Of a stretch of DNA of 51,757 bases, positions 32,035-41,500 are shown piece by piece; the first letter of the stretch is position 1, and each line of letters opens with the position of its first letter. The notes under the pieces were generated by a model that saw only the letters and a list, made by a program, of their open reading frames with translations, had not been told where the DNA came from and ran no database searches. The position numbers and the translations under genes are program-made. Source of the stretch: Guillardia theta CCMP2712 (lineage: Eukaryota; Cryptophyceae; Pyrenomonadales; Geminigeraceae); the NCBI RefSeq assembly GCF_000315625.1, contig NW_005434558.1:7085-58841 (forward strand), in the 5' to 3' direction.

Positions 32035-32248
32035 AGTGGGATGAAGAGGGGGCTTTCCTAGCCGTCTTACTAAGGTCCCCTCATGTCTGGATGCTTGGGT
32101 TTCACATCCTAGCATACAGTCTATCTCTCATGTGCTCCCGGTCAATTCTGGTTAAGCAAAAACTGTCTTGTTACAACTAGGGTCGATGTGATATCTGCGT
32201 GACTTTGGACTAGCACAAGTCAACAAACTTGTATTCCGTCACTCGCAC
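32035..32248 (-). repeat. Segment B', inverted right end
   Basis: Reverse complement of the first about 230 bp of the B segment. It is more diverged (several substitutions and small gaps) than the internal copies are from each other. Confidence 0.88.
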
Positions 32249-32249
32249 A

Positions 32250-32830
32250 AACTCTGGCAAACTTGAAGGATCCGGCGGCCGGGGCAGCAGAATATGGTTT
32301 GAATTTCTGGCACAGTGCACTCAGTGCCGAACTTCCCGGCAACTTTCCCTGCAGTTCAACGGTTCAACGGTTCGCCGCGCGAACTTTGAAGGCTTCCAAA
32401 GCTGGCACCGTGTGAAGTGACGGCGGTTTGACCCGATGATCATCGGATTGGATTAACCACGCGGCGCGGCCCTATCGGCCCCGAGGCCGCCGCGCGGACG
32501 GTGAGGCCCGCAGGGCCTCTCGGATCCGGCCCGGCGGACTCGGATTCCTCACACGGTCCGCGGCGTCACAGTGCCAGTAAGGTCGGAGATCCTGTGTGTC
32601 ACACCGTCACCTTGAGAGTCCGGCGCCCGGGCCGCCGGGCGGCCGGGCCCGCCGCCCGGAGTCACGAGTCGCCGCCGCGGGCCCGGCGGCCTCGGATCGG
32701 ACTGTCCGCCGACCGTACGGGGGCCGGGCCCGCCGGGCGATCATAGTAACCGTCGATGAGTGATTGATAGTTACTAGTGAAAGTTGAAGTCAGGGCCCGG
32801 CCTGGTCACACTAATAAATCATCATGAGAA
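32250..32830. repeat. GC-rich palindromic island, right of the composite element
   Basis: Very GC-rich between 32460 and 32740 (gcccgggccgccgggcgg), with gtcac/gtgac and gatcatcgg words like the island on the left side of the element. No gene seen. Confidence 0.6.
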
Positions 32831-33083
32831 CCAAAGCCTCAGTACAGACGGGTTCAGTCAACACCCCATAAAAGTTTGTCACAGTTTTTTCCCGAGGACT
32901 GCCCCCCTTTTTTTTGCGTGGTTGGAGTAGCGGCTTTCGCTGCCTTTTTTCATTTCCTAGTATTATATTGAGGCGGGTTTGTAGGCTTTATCATCGTCCT
33001 CCTTTGTTTGCTCCGGTTTGCCTTTTCTTTTCAGTCAATAAAAAGCTTTAAAAAATAATAGAGTTGGGAGTTGGTTCCAAAAC

Positions 33084-35732
33084 ATGCCGAAGCGCCGAAG
33101 GACCGAGGATCCAGACGACAGCAAGAGAGACTTAGTGAGCTTGCTGCTCGAGTCTGTCTCACAAACTCATGATATGATCAAGAGCTGCAAAGGCAAGGAG
33201 CAGATGCAATGGCTTACTACACAACTTGAGAAGAAGGAGCTCGAGCTGAAGAATGCGGTTGAGAAGAAGGAGCTCGAGCAGAAGTATGCGGTTGAGAAGA
33301 AGGAGCTCGAGCAGAAGATCGAGAGCTGCGAAAACCAGGAGCAGAAGCAATGGCTGACTACACAACTTGAGAAGAAGGAGCTCGAGCTGAAGAATGCGGT
33401 TGAGAAGAAGGAGCTCGAGCAGAAGTATGCGGTTGAGAAGAAGGAGCTCGAGCAGAAGATCGAGAGCTGCGAAAACCAGGAGCAGAAGCAATGGCTGACT
33501 ACACAACTTGAGAAGAAGGAGCTCGAGCAGAAGTATGCGGTTGAGAAGAAGGAGCTCGAGCAGAAGTATGCGGTTGAGAAGAAGGAGCGCGAGCAGAAGT
33601 ATGCGGTTGAGAAGAAGGAGCTCGAGCAGAAGATCGAGAGCTGCGAAAACCAGGAGCAGAAGCGAAGGCTGACTACACAACTTGAGAAGAAGGAGCTCGA
33701 GCTGAAGAATGCGGTTGAGAAGAAGGAGCTCGAGCAGAAGTATGCGGTTGAGAAGAAGGAGCTCGAGCAGAAGTATGCGGTTGAGAAGAAGGAGCTCGAG
33801 CAGAAGATCGAGAGCTGCGAAGACCAGGAGCAGAAGCGAAGGCTGACTACACAACTTGAGAAGAAGGAGCTCGAGCAGAAGTATGCGGTTGAGAAGAAGG
33901 AGCTCGAGCAGAAGTATGCGGTTGAGAAGAAGGAGCGCGAGCAGAAGTATGCGGTTGAGAAGAAGGAGCTCGAGCAGAAGATCGAGAGCTGCAAAGACCA
34001 GGAGCAGAAGCGAAGGCTGACTACACAACTTGAGACGAAGGAGCTCGAGCTGAAGAATGCGGTTGAGACCAAGGAGCGCGAGCTCAAAGTGGAGAAGAAG
34101 GAGCTCGAGCAGAAATTCTTGATTCACAATTATATGGCTGGAGGTCGCTTACAGACAGGAGAAATAATGAAGTCGACTTCCGTGATTGATGCAATGGAGG
34201 ATCGTTTTGTGTACGATGAAACGAAGTTGTTTTTGGATATATCGGCAGACAGTGGGAAGGAGTCTGGGTTACGAGCATTTGAGGACGAGGATGTAAAGGA
34301 GAAGGGCATGAGAATTTTCAGCAGAAAGGGACTTCGGGAGCAGATGGACTTCATGCAAAAAAGAGTCATGCAAGCAGGAAGTTTGGGCTGGGTGTTGGGG
34401 GCACCAGGGACGGGAAAGTCTCTTACAGGCCTTGCATTCGCACTCTCCATTGACAGGGAGGTCTGGGGGGTGAGTTGGATGCATATCTCTCCTTATCCTG
34501 CAAAGGCTGTTCAGTGGATCGCTGCAAGGAAAACTGTATATGAAGCTGAATTGCAGACGACAAATGATGACTTTCTGTATGCTCTTCTGAATGGTGTGGA
34601 TGATGATTCTCAGCATGTATTCGTACTGGATGGTTTCCTGCAAGACTCGCACAAAATGTTGCAGCATATGTTGATGCGATGGCGTGAAAAAAAGAAAGAG
34701 AATAGAAGAGTGCTCTTTATTTCATCGATGCAGACCAGGTACAAGGTGAAGTGGGAAGATGATCAGGTTTGGGGCGTGGAGGTATTTCTCCTTGAGTCAT
34801 GGAGACTGGAAGAGTATCAAGAGGCAGTGATGGACGACCTGTTCTACTCTTCTGTTGAAAGGAAATTAGATGCAAACTTGTCTCGAGGATCGGTTGCTCA
34901 ACGGTCATTTTCGAGCAATCTGAGCCGAGAAGATCGAATACTGTCCAAGTATTATTATGCAGGAGGATCATCAAGATACATGTTTCAGATGAGTAGTCAA
35001 CAGATTATCGACGACGTTTCTAACACTGTCAAAAACGTGGGATTTCTTGAAACTCTCTCCACAAAGATAGGGCAGTACAGTGGGGCTGCAATCAATCGAC
35101 TCTTTTCGATATACAAGGATCAAGACAAGTCAGAATATACTGTATTCTTAAGCAGGTATCTTACAGAGAAGATTTGCGTTCAAACAGGGTGTGAACAATT
35201 TACACGGTCTTTGGTGCATTTCTGCACAATGCATCATCCAGTTGCCAAAGGACTCATGCTTGAAGATTTGTTCTTCATGGTGGTACATCACCAAGGTTTG
35301 GCATTGCACGTGCGAGGTGAAGACGCGCAAGAAGCTTGGCAGGCTGCCCCTGTCGTGACTTGCTTGATACCTCTTACGAAAGGAGTGGTGGAGAGTCAGA
35401 GCTGCGACTTTTGGGTGCGACCACCTGATTTCAACCATCCAGGATATGATGGGGTGTTTCTTAGTAGAAGCAGGAAATTAGTACGGTTTGTACAAGTAAC
35501 CGCAGCAAAAGATCATGATCTGAAACTACAATATTTCAAGGAACTCATTGACAATCTTGTTTTAGTAGGATTTCCGGTTCAACGAATAGAAATTTGTTTC
35601 ATCGTGCTCCGTAAGGATCTAGAGTGTTTCAAAGTTTCGAAGGTCCTTGGTCAAGGATCTCTTGAGCAATATGGTTTTGCGAAAGGAAAGGAGCGAAGAT
35701 CTATCAGGGTGATGGGTGTTGAGCTTATCTAA
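33084..35732 (+). CDS. Intact Crinkler-RHS-type protein: coiled-coil repeats, P-loop NTPase, PD-(D/E)xK-like C-terminus
   Basis: One exon, 882 aa, ATG at 33084 starting MPKRRRTED (a basic patch that could be nuclear-directing). Residues about 45-350 are 11-residue coiled-coil repeats (KKELEQKYAVE) grouped into larger blocks that begin IESCENQEQK. The NTPase follows: Walker A GAPGTGKS at residues 439-446 and a Walker B-like HVFVLDGF with Asp at 516. The C-terminal region has GYDGVFL (Asp 789) followed by VRFVQVTAAKDHD (Gln 804), matching the D...QxT active-site pattern I recall for nuclease domains of Crinkler/RHS proteins. That class is known from oomycete effectors, trypanosome RHS proteins and free-living protists; the cellular role here is unknown. 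No signal peptide. Compare the frameshifted gene at 1-3146, which has the same layout but an EFK-type nuclease motif. Confidence 0.72.
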   Translation: MPKRRRTEDPDDSKRDLVSLLLESVSQTHDMIKSCKGKEQMQWLTTQLEKKELELKNAVEKKELEQKYAVEKKELEQKIESCENQEQKQWLTTQLEKKELELKNAVEKKELEQKYAVEKKELEQKIESCENQEQKQWLTTQLEKKELEQKYAVEKKELEQKYAVEKKEREQKYAVEKKELEQKIESCENQEQKRRLTTQLEKKELELKNAVEKKELEQKYAVEKKELEQKYAVEKKELEQKIESCEDQEQKRRLTTQLEKKELEQKYAVEKKELEQKYAVEKKEREQKYAVEKKELEQKIESCKDQEQKRRLTTQLETKELELKNAVETKERELKVEKKELEQKFLIHNYMAGGRLQTGEIMKSTSVIDAMEDRFVYDETKLFLDISADSGKESGLRAFEDEDVKEKGMRIFSRKGLREQMDFMQKRVMQAGSLGWVLGAPGTGKSLTGLAFALSIDREVWGVSWMHISPYPAKAVQWIAARKTVYEAELQTTNDDFLYALLNGVDDDSQHVFVLDGFLQDSHKMLQHMLMRWREKKKENRRVLFISSMQTRYKVKWEDDQVWGVEVFLLESWRLEEYQEAVMDDLFYSSVERKLDANLSRGSVAQRSFSSNLSREDRILSKYYYAGGSSRYMFQMSSQQIIDDVSNTVKNVGFLETLSTKIGQYSGAAINRLFSIYKDQDKSEYTVFLSRYLTEKICVQTGCEQFTRSLVHFCTMHHPVAKGLMLEDLFFMVVHHQGLALHVRGEDAQEAWQAAPVVTCLIPLTKGVVESQSCDFWVRPPDFNHPGYDGVFLSRSRKLVRFVQVTAAKDHDLKLQYFKELIDNLVLVGFPVQRIEICFIVLRKDLECFKVSKVLGQGSLEQYGFAKGKERRSIRVMGVELI

Positions 35733-35937
35733 TTGGACACTCCCATCATTTCAATATTTCAGTGGTGCTGAGTACCTGGAATTGAATCTGTTGAAGCAAT
35801 CATACTTCAGTAAACATGTTTGAACCTAGAATTACTATGACTTTTATTGCTAATACACATTCTAGTCATCTCTCTTTCTTCACCCTGATTCTCCTGTCAC
35901 TGTCCGATCTCTGGCTCAACACTACGCTTCGTAACTC

Positions 35938-36537
35938 TGGAAACATATCTTCGTAATTCTGGAAAGCATTCGACACTGCATCAAAGCCTGTTCATATTGT
36001 CGACGGGCTTTCAAAGACATCGACTTGAAAACTGTACAGAATTATGCAGTGTTCACTGACGCAATGGTGCTGAAATTGTTACATTTTCTGCAAAACATTG
36101 GGCACGAAACGTTGAAGATAAGCGACACCGATGATAGCTTGCTACAAGTAGCGGCTAGTTATCTCAAGCTGAGCCAGCATACCATCAACACTTCTCATGT
36201 ACGAGCAAAGTTTACGCTTCTAGGTGACCTCTTTGGACAGAATGCAGAGGGCTTCAAAAATTGTTTCCATCATTACTTCACCTCGTTTCGACATGGAGCA
36301 GATGCTAAAATGCATCATGATAAATTCCAGCTGCACATAGACGCGCAAAAGCTTCGAAGTCAAGCAAAGAATCATCGGCAAAAGCACAAGTCATTTTGTA
36401 AGAAAATCAGACATTGGGCCACCTCGCGCTATGACACTGTTGGTGACACGGTCCCCGAATCAAACATACTTTCAACCATTATCGAAGTTTCTGGTACAAA
36501 TTTTCAGTGCGCCGACCATTCAAAAATCCTGGGCTAA
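35938..36537 (+). pseudogene. Open frame without start codon, possible gene remnant
   Basis: A frame of about 200 codons is open from after a taa at 35935 to a stop at 36535-36537. It is mostly helical (FTDAMVLKLLHFLQNIGHET) and then basic (AKNHRQKHKSFCKKIRHW). No ATG begins it; the first Met is internal. It could be a 3' exon with an unseen upstream exon or a relic. No family recognised. Confidence 0.35.
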
Positions 36538-36599
36538 GGTACCCCGCTCGAAAATGATCAAAAGCCTTCAAAGCGAGCATTAGAAAATGCCATGGAATG

Positions 36600-37025
36600 G
36601 ACAGCAGTGACCCCCCCCGGTACAGGACGGTGCCAGGCTGGCTGACTCGCCGCGCAGCGCCGGCGCTGAGCCGGGCCCCGCCTGGCACTGCCGCAGCCTG
36701 ACAGTGAAGCTGACTCAAGCACGGCGGCCGCGGGCCGCGCACAGCGCACACTGTCACAGTCTGGCTGCCTGGCCGCATGTCTGAGCCAAGCCGCAGCCTA
36801 CGGTGACGAGGAGGCTTGACCCTGACACTGTCGCACAGGCCAAACGGCGAGAAGAGAAAAGACAGCGAGAACCAAACCTAATCCTGCCGACTGCTGCCCC
36901 CCAAACTTAGTGCGGAGTGCCGCACCGGTGACCGCACTGCGCGGCAGCCTCCGTGCGGCCCGGGCCCGGCCACGGGGCCGGAAGTGAGCCTGACGGTCCG
37001 ATCACAACTTTCAACTCTGAGTTGG
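36600..37025. repeat. GC-rich island related to that at 8.2-9.2 kb
   Basis: Contains ggcttgaccctgac and gtcgcacaggccaaacgg (36803-36846), the reverse complement of 8400-8443, and aaaagacagcgagaacc, a direct match to about 8210-8230. No gene seen. Confidence 0.65.
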
Positions 37026-37039
37026 GGAAAAAAACTACT

Positions 37040-37470
37040 CGATGGGACGGGTGATGATTGGCCGTGACACAGTCAGGCACTTGTCATGCTGCAGAGTGAT
37101 GACTGGTGATGACAGGGGGTGCTTGCTGAAGAGAAAATAGGGGGTGGTGGGGGTGGTGGGGGTAGAGTGTGAACTTTGGAGTAGCCTACTAGCAGACATA
37201 CCGACGGGGGGTACTTTGATGGATATCTGAGGGTGGTGGCCATGAGAAGATCGGTGTAGAAGAACCGGTGGGGCACTTTCACATACATTGCAAGGGGTAG
37301 GTTGTCTGCAAGTCAATGTCACCCCTACCCACTAAGTTCCTGCCTTTTACGCTTTTTGGGAAGGGTAGTGGATGTGACTGTGAATGTAGAGGAAGTCGGG
37401 TGACGTTTGAGATGTGGGTGGGGTCGGGTGCTTCATAACTGATCAGGGGGTAGGGGTGGTAGGGTGGTGG
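37040..37470. repeat. G-rich GGGGTA / GGTGGG island
   Basis: Plus-strand words ggggtgg, ggggta and gggtaggttg recur at irregular spacing up to the start of the next gene's leader. Confidence 0.55.
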
Positions 37471-37528
37471 TGAGGCTTTTCAAATTGCAACCCTGCAGGA
37501 GCGGCGGAGAACAGAAGCAACCGCAACA

Positions 37529-38189
37529 ATGTTGAGAGGCGTGCTGGTGATGGCGACGATCGCAGTAGCTGCGGGTGTATGCAACATCGCCGAGAAGAAG
37601 GATGTGAAGATAGGTATGCAGCATACGCGCTCTTGCCGCACATGCTCATGACTTCTGTTTGTAGGAGGGTGCCCCAAGAGGACCTACAAGTACGGAAGTT
37701 GCACGTCTCTAGACGACGCACAAGCCAAGCTTACAGCAATGCTAACAAAGTATCAAGATCCGACCCCTCCTCAGAGTGACGCTGAATGCAAAGACTTGAT
37801 AGACAAAGCATGCGTAATGTACGGCGGGGTGAGTGACATGCGCCTTCTGTTGAAAGAACTGACATCGTCATCAGACTGGAGATGCTAGCAAATGCTCGGA
37901 CTACTGCACTGCCATGTTTCCGTCCAACCGTGGTTGCACAATGGATGAACAGTGTATGATGCCAGGGTTTCAACAGCCTTTGACCTGCTGTGGCTACTAC
38001 AAGTCAGTAGCCAAGGACAACTGCAAGATTGAGACGAAGACGCTTGATGCATACATTCAAAAAATGAGGGAGAGTCAACAGTGCGGAGACTTGAACTGCG
38101 TTGCAAGAGCCTCGTCGTCTGCCAGTGTTTCCTTTGTGATGGTTTTTCTTTCATCGATTGTGGGATTGTTCGTCGCTGCCAGGATGTAA
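37529..38189 (+). CDS. Secreted Cys-rich protein with probable GPI-anchor signal, 187 aa
   Basis: Exons 37529-37613, 37665-37828 and 37875-38189 join in phase (introns 51 and 46 nt). The N-terminus MLRGVLVMATIAVAAGVCN is a signal peptide. The mature part has about 14 Cys, including CSDYC, CTMDEQC and CCGYY, suggesting a disulfide-rich extracellular fold. The C-terminus is a Ser/Ala-rich spacer (ARASSSASVS) followed by a hydrophobic tail (FVMVFLSSIVGLFVAARM) that ends the protein, the pattern of a GPI-attachment signal; a single C-terminal membrane anchor is the alternative. Probably at the cell surface or in the periplast. Family not recognised. Confidence 0.75.
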
Positions 38190-39945
38190 AGATGATTTGA
38201 AAAGTGTGAAGATGCAATTCCAATGCTTGGCGATCAAGCTTTCCCAGTCTGGGATTGCCTTGTTCGTTTATAATCATTCCTTTGCTAGACATCTCCACTG
38301 CTCGACTGAATGGACTTGTGTGTAAAGTTGCGCTGTGCCTCTGCTTCATTGTAGAGCAGCGTTTTAGACAAAATTAGCTTATGTAAAGTTGAATTGTTCT
38401 TAAAAGAGCAAGATAGTAAAGAATTGTATTGAACCCACAATCATCGCATGCAAGCGGGATAGCAACGAGCCCAATCCTGAGTGGTCCGGTCGTTTGGTTC
38501 CGTCAAAGTTGTTATGGCACAGCTTCTTGAATCTGGGATGCACGACCCGAACTGAAAACTTTCACGAGGAAATTCCAACCTGTGATGCGTGAGTGTGCCC
38601 GGCACTCGAGTAAGTGGTGGTATGGCAAAAAATTCAAAGGCTGCGATCTAGTAGTGATTGGCCCTTCACTGCATCGTAGCACTGGGACTGACCACTCGTC
38701 TCTCATGTGCTCCTCGCCTTAAGCCTGCTCTCTTCCATGCTCGCTACCTTCGTGCGTCTTGTCTCCCCCCTCCTCTCCTCCTCTCTCCTCCTGCTGCAGT
38801 ATCCATACGTCTGCAGTCCTGCTGCCCCTCTTGCCTCTCATGACCCTCCTGCCCCACCTGCCCTTCCTGCCCCTCCTGCTCCTGCTCCTCCTGCTCCTCC
38901 TGCTCCTCCTGCTCCTGCCCCTCCTGCCCCTCCTGCTCCTGCTCCTCCTGCTCCTCCTGCTCCTCCTGCTCCTCCTGCTCCTGCCCCTCCTGCTCCTTTT
39001 CCTGTTCTCCCTCCATCTCCCCAGGTTTCACTCATTTCCAATTCATCCCTCCTTCATACCACCTATGAGTCGTACCCCATTCCTTCAACACCCCACCCCC
39101 TCTTTCGATCCACTTTTTCACAATGACCCCTACTTTTCATAATATTTAAAAGTCTCTACACCGGTACAAATTCATATGTACCCCTACTCCATATTTGCCT
39201 GCCCTACACCAACCCCCCTTCGAGCAAGCGGTTGGAACTAATGAAATGATTGCGGGTGATGCGGAGGATTGTGGAAGGGGAGGAAAGGAGGAGGGGCAGG
39301 AGAGGGAGCAGGAGATGCACGAGGAGGGTCAAGATGAGAAGAGAACAAAGACACCATTGAGGTAGGTGGGAGAGGAGTGGGTCAGCATACACGAGGAGTG
39401 AAGTGAAGACTATAATGGGGAAAACGGCCGCACACTTGAGGGTGTGGGAGCGAGAGGCAGTGTGGAAAAGATTAGGAGGAAACAGGACAGAGCTCTGAGA
39501 CTTGGGACTGACTCTGAGAGATTTCCCAATCTGCAGATGGACAGAAGCGTGCAGGGTTGGAGAAATGTGAGCAGGGGAGAGGAGGCGAAGTTGACCATGG
39601 GGTGTATAGGTTTGAATGGTGAGCTTTGAGTTGATTGATAGGCATGAGAGGACAAGAACAGAAGCTGAGGATTTAGAATGTTAAATGGGAGCTGACCACT
39701 GGTTCATCTCCTCAGGATCGAAGAATTGCTTCAAGGGAAAATCAAATCTTGACAGAGGAATGTTGTGGCTCTGTGATGGAGGGTGCATGCATCGGAGGTC
39801 TGCCTTCTCGTCCTGCGAATGATGGGGTGGCACTTTGATATGTCAGTTGATCTTACGGTGTTATCAGTTACAGAGTTGTGGTTGGCTATGCAAACATCGT
39901 TGCGAACAATCGCGCAATAGTTCGATTTCCCTAGGAATCTGACAG
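38190..39945. other. Intergenic with simple repeats
   Basis: No gene supported. 38755-39010 is pyrimidine-rich with (CCTGCT)n-type runs. About 39020-39215 has C-rich ccccctacc words, the complement of the GGGGTA islands. 39216-39945 has mixed purine-rich sequence whose open frames lack motifs or clear splice partners. Confidence 0.5.
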
Positions 39946-41482
39946 ATGGCAAAGCAAGAGTTCGCTTTTACCAAGGCAGAGAGGAGGAAGGAGCAAGCGC
40001 ACTCTACTGATAGCGGGAAATGCCCAGAGATGCTGCTCTCCATACTAGAGGGAAGAAGACCCTTCTCTGACTATAAACGGGTTGTGTATCTGTTTTGGAA
40101 GTCGTCCAGTGTTGAGGGCTACCCATGGACTTGCGTTCCCTTCCAAAACTACCGCCTCGTGTGGACCGACCTTTCGCTGCATGCTGCTCTGCTGGACCTG
40201 AGCGTTGGAGAGGCGGAGGAGGCTGTGAATGACTACGACCGTTTCTTTGCGACCAGCGAGGCCGGGAAGCTCATGGCCCGGAAGGGGGTTACGTTCCTGA
40301 TGCACACGTTGCAAGGGAAGTGGATGGCAGCGTTCGAGGACAAGATGGAGGTAAGGCTGTCCCCTGCTGCTCCGTTTGTCCGCTAAGACTTGCTTGCTGC
40401 CTCCTGCAGGCTGGCGAGCTCGATGCGCTCCTCCATGGCATGCAAGTTCTCTACATTCTTGTGTCGGTCTGGCAGATCCAGACGAGCAACTTTGACACGG
40501 CGGAAGAGCTCCTGACCAGCTGTGCAAACCTCGTGGTGCCCAACTCCTGACTGCTCCTTCCTCCAACTGACCTGTGGCTGCAGATGTTCTCCGTGGAGCG
40601 ATTCGGGTCTTCCGAGCCAACCATGCGCATGTCGATCATATCGTCGAACCTCCAGGCGTACATCTTGTGCAGGTGCAGGACGGATGCATCGGTCTCTTCT
40701 CAGTCTGATACTTGTGTTGGGCTAGGAACGGGCGATATGCCGAATGTCAGTCTTTGCTGGACTCGCTGATCTCCGAAAGCCCACAGGTCTTGTGCCCCAT
40801 ATTCCAACCTGTCAATCATCTTGCTTCAGATCTTCACCGAGTCCTCAAGCAGCCTGCTTCTCAACAAGAGCATAGTCTCATTCTTAAGAAATCGTGGGGA
40901 GGAGGCCATGGGGTTTGCACACGAGGCGCTGAGAAAGTCGCAGAGGAGGCTGCAGGTGGGCCGAGAGCTGAGAGTGAGATCGGAGTGATGCTGTGGCAGG
41001 AATCTGAAAGTTTGTTCAACGACCATGAGCTGGGAGCGGTGAGGTCAGATGCCTCATTGGACATCAAGGGAGCTCACCTGTACTCGGTCTATGCTGGTAA
41101 ACCCATCCTCCCCTTCGCCTCCCCTTCCCTCTTCCCTGTGCTTTCCCTTCCCTGTGCTCTGTTGCAAATGAAGGTTGACGGTATGATTGCAGAGGCCGTT
41201 GCCTGCTTCTTCAATGCTGCCACAATGGGTCTGCTGCATCAGGAGAGACTGAAGGAGGAGGTACAGGAGCCTCTTTCGTCTCTTTATCCAGTGAACGTGA
41301 AGCAGCAGCCGCATCACCACCACCAGCAGCCGCAGCACAACCCGCAGGTCTTCATTTTCTATCAGAAACTCCTCAATGCTGCGCACGAAATTGCCCGCAA
41401 GCACCTGCCGGCTCACTACGCTCTCACTCTTCTTATCGCAAGCTCCAAGGTAGACGAGGAAAGTTTGATAAGCCCCAGTTGA
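39946..41482 (+). CDS. Unrecognised helical, TPR-like protein
   Basis: Exons 39946-40350, 40410-40532, 40584-40672, 40726-40786, 40830-40955, 41000-41096 and 41193-41482 join in phase, giving 396 aa; the 87-nt segment 41261-41347 could be an extra intron (367 aa). The sequence is rich in amphipathic helices, for example LHAALLDLSVGEAEEAVND, NGRYAECQSLLDSLISESP and EAVACFFNAATMGLLHQERL, in the style of TPR-type helical repeats, but I see no clean 34-residue consensus. No targeting signal or catalytic motif. The stop (TGA 41480-41482) lies 18 nt before the ATG of the next gene, on the same strand. The structure is well supported; the function is unknown. Confidence 0.68.
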
Positions 41483-41500
41483 CTTGACGTTTGAAAGGCC

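Larger units (their letters stand above)
28036..32248. mobile_element. Composite inverted/tandem-repeat element, foldback-like
   Basis: Segments can be named A, B and C. Order: A' (28036-28138, inverted), then B-A-C three times, then B-A and an inverted B' (about 32035-32248). The outer arms B (from about 28163) and B' form terminal inverted repeats of about 215-235 bp whose tips read gacggaatacaag / cttgtattccgtc. A' and A pair over 33 bp at their ends (gatggaacgtatgccagccg). Internal units are nearly identical. There is no transposase. Long inverted ends made of smaller repeats resemble foldback-type non-autonomous transposons; the family is inferred. GC-rich islands flank both sides. Confidence 0.65.

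Noticed and set aside
28036-32248. rDNA or centromere-type tandem array
   Set aside because: No rRNA-like sequence is seen, and the array has only three full units bounded by inverted ends.
33159-34127. Leu- and Ser-rich minus-strand frames
   Set aside because: Antisense of the coiled-coil repeat of the Crinkler-type gene.
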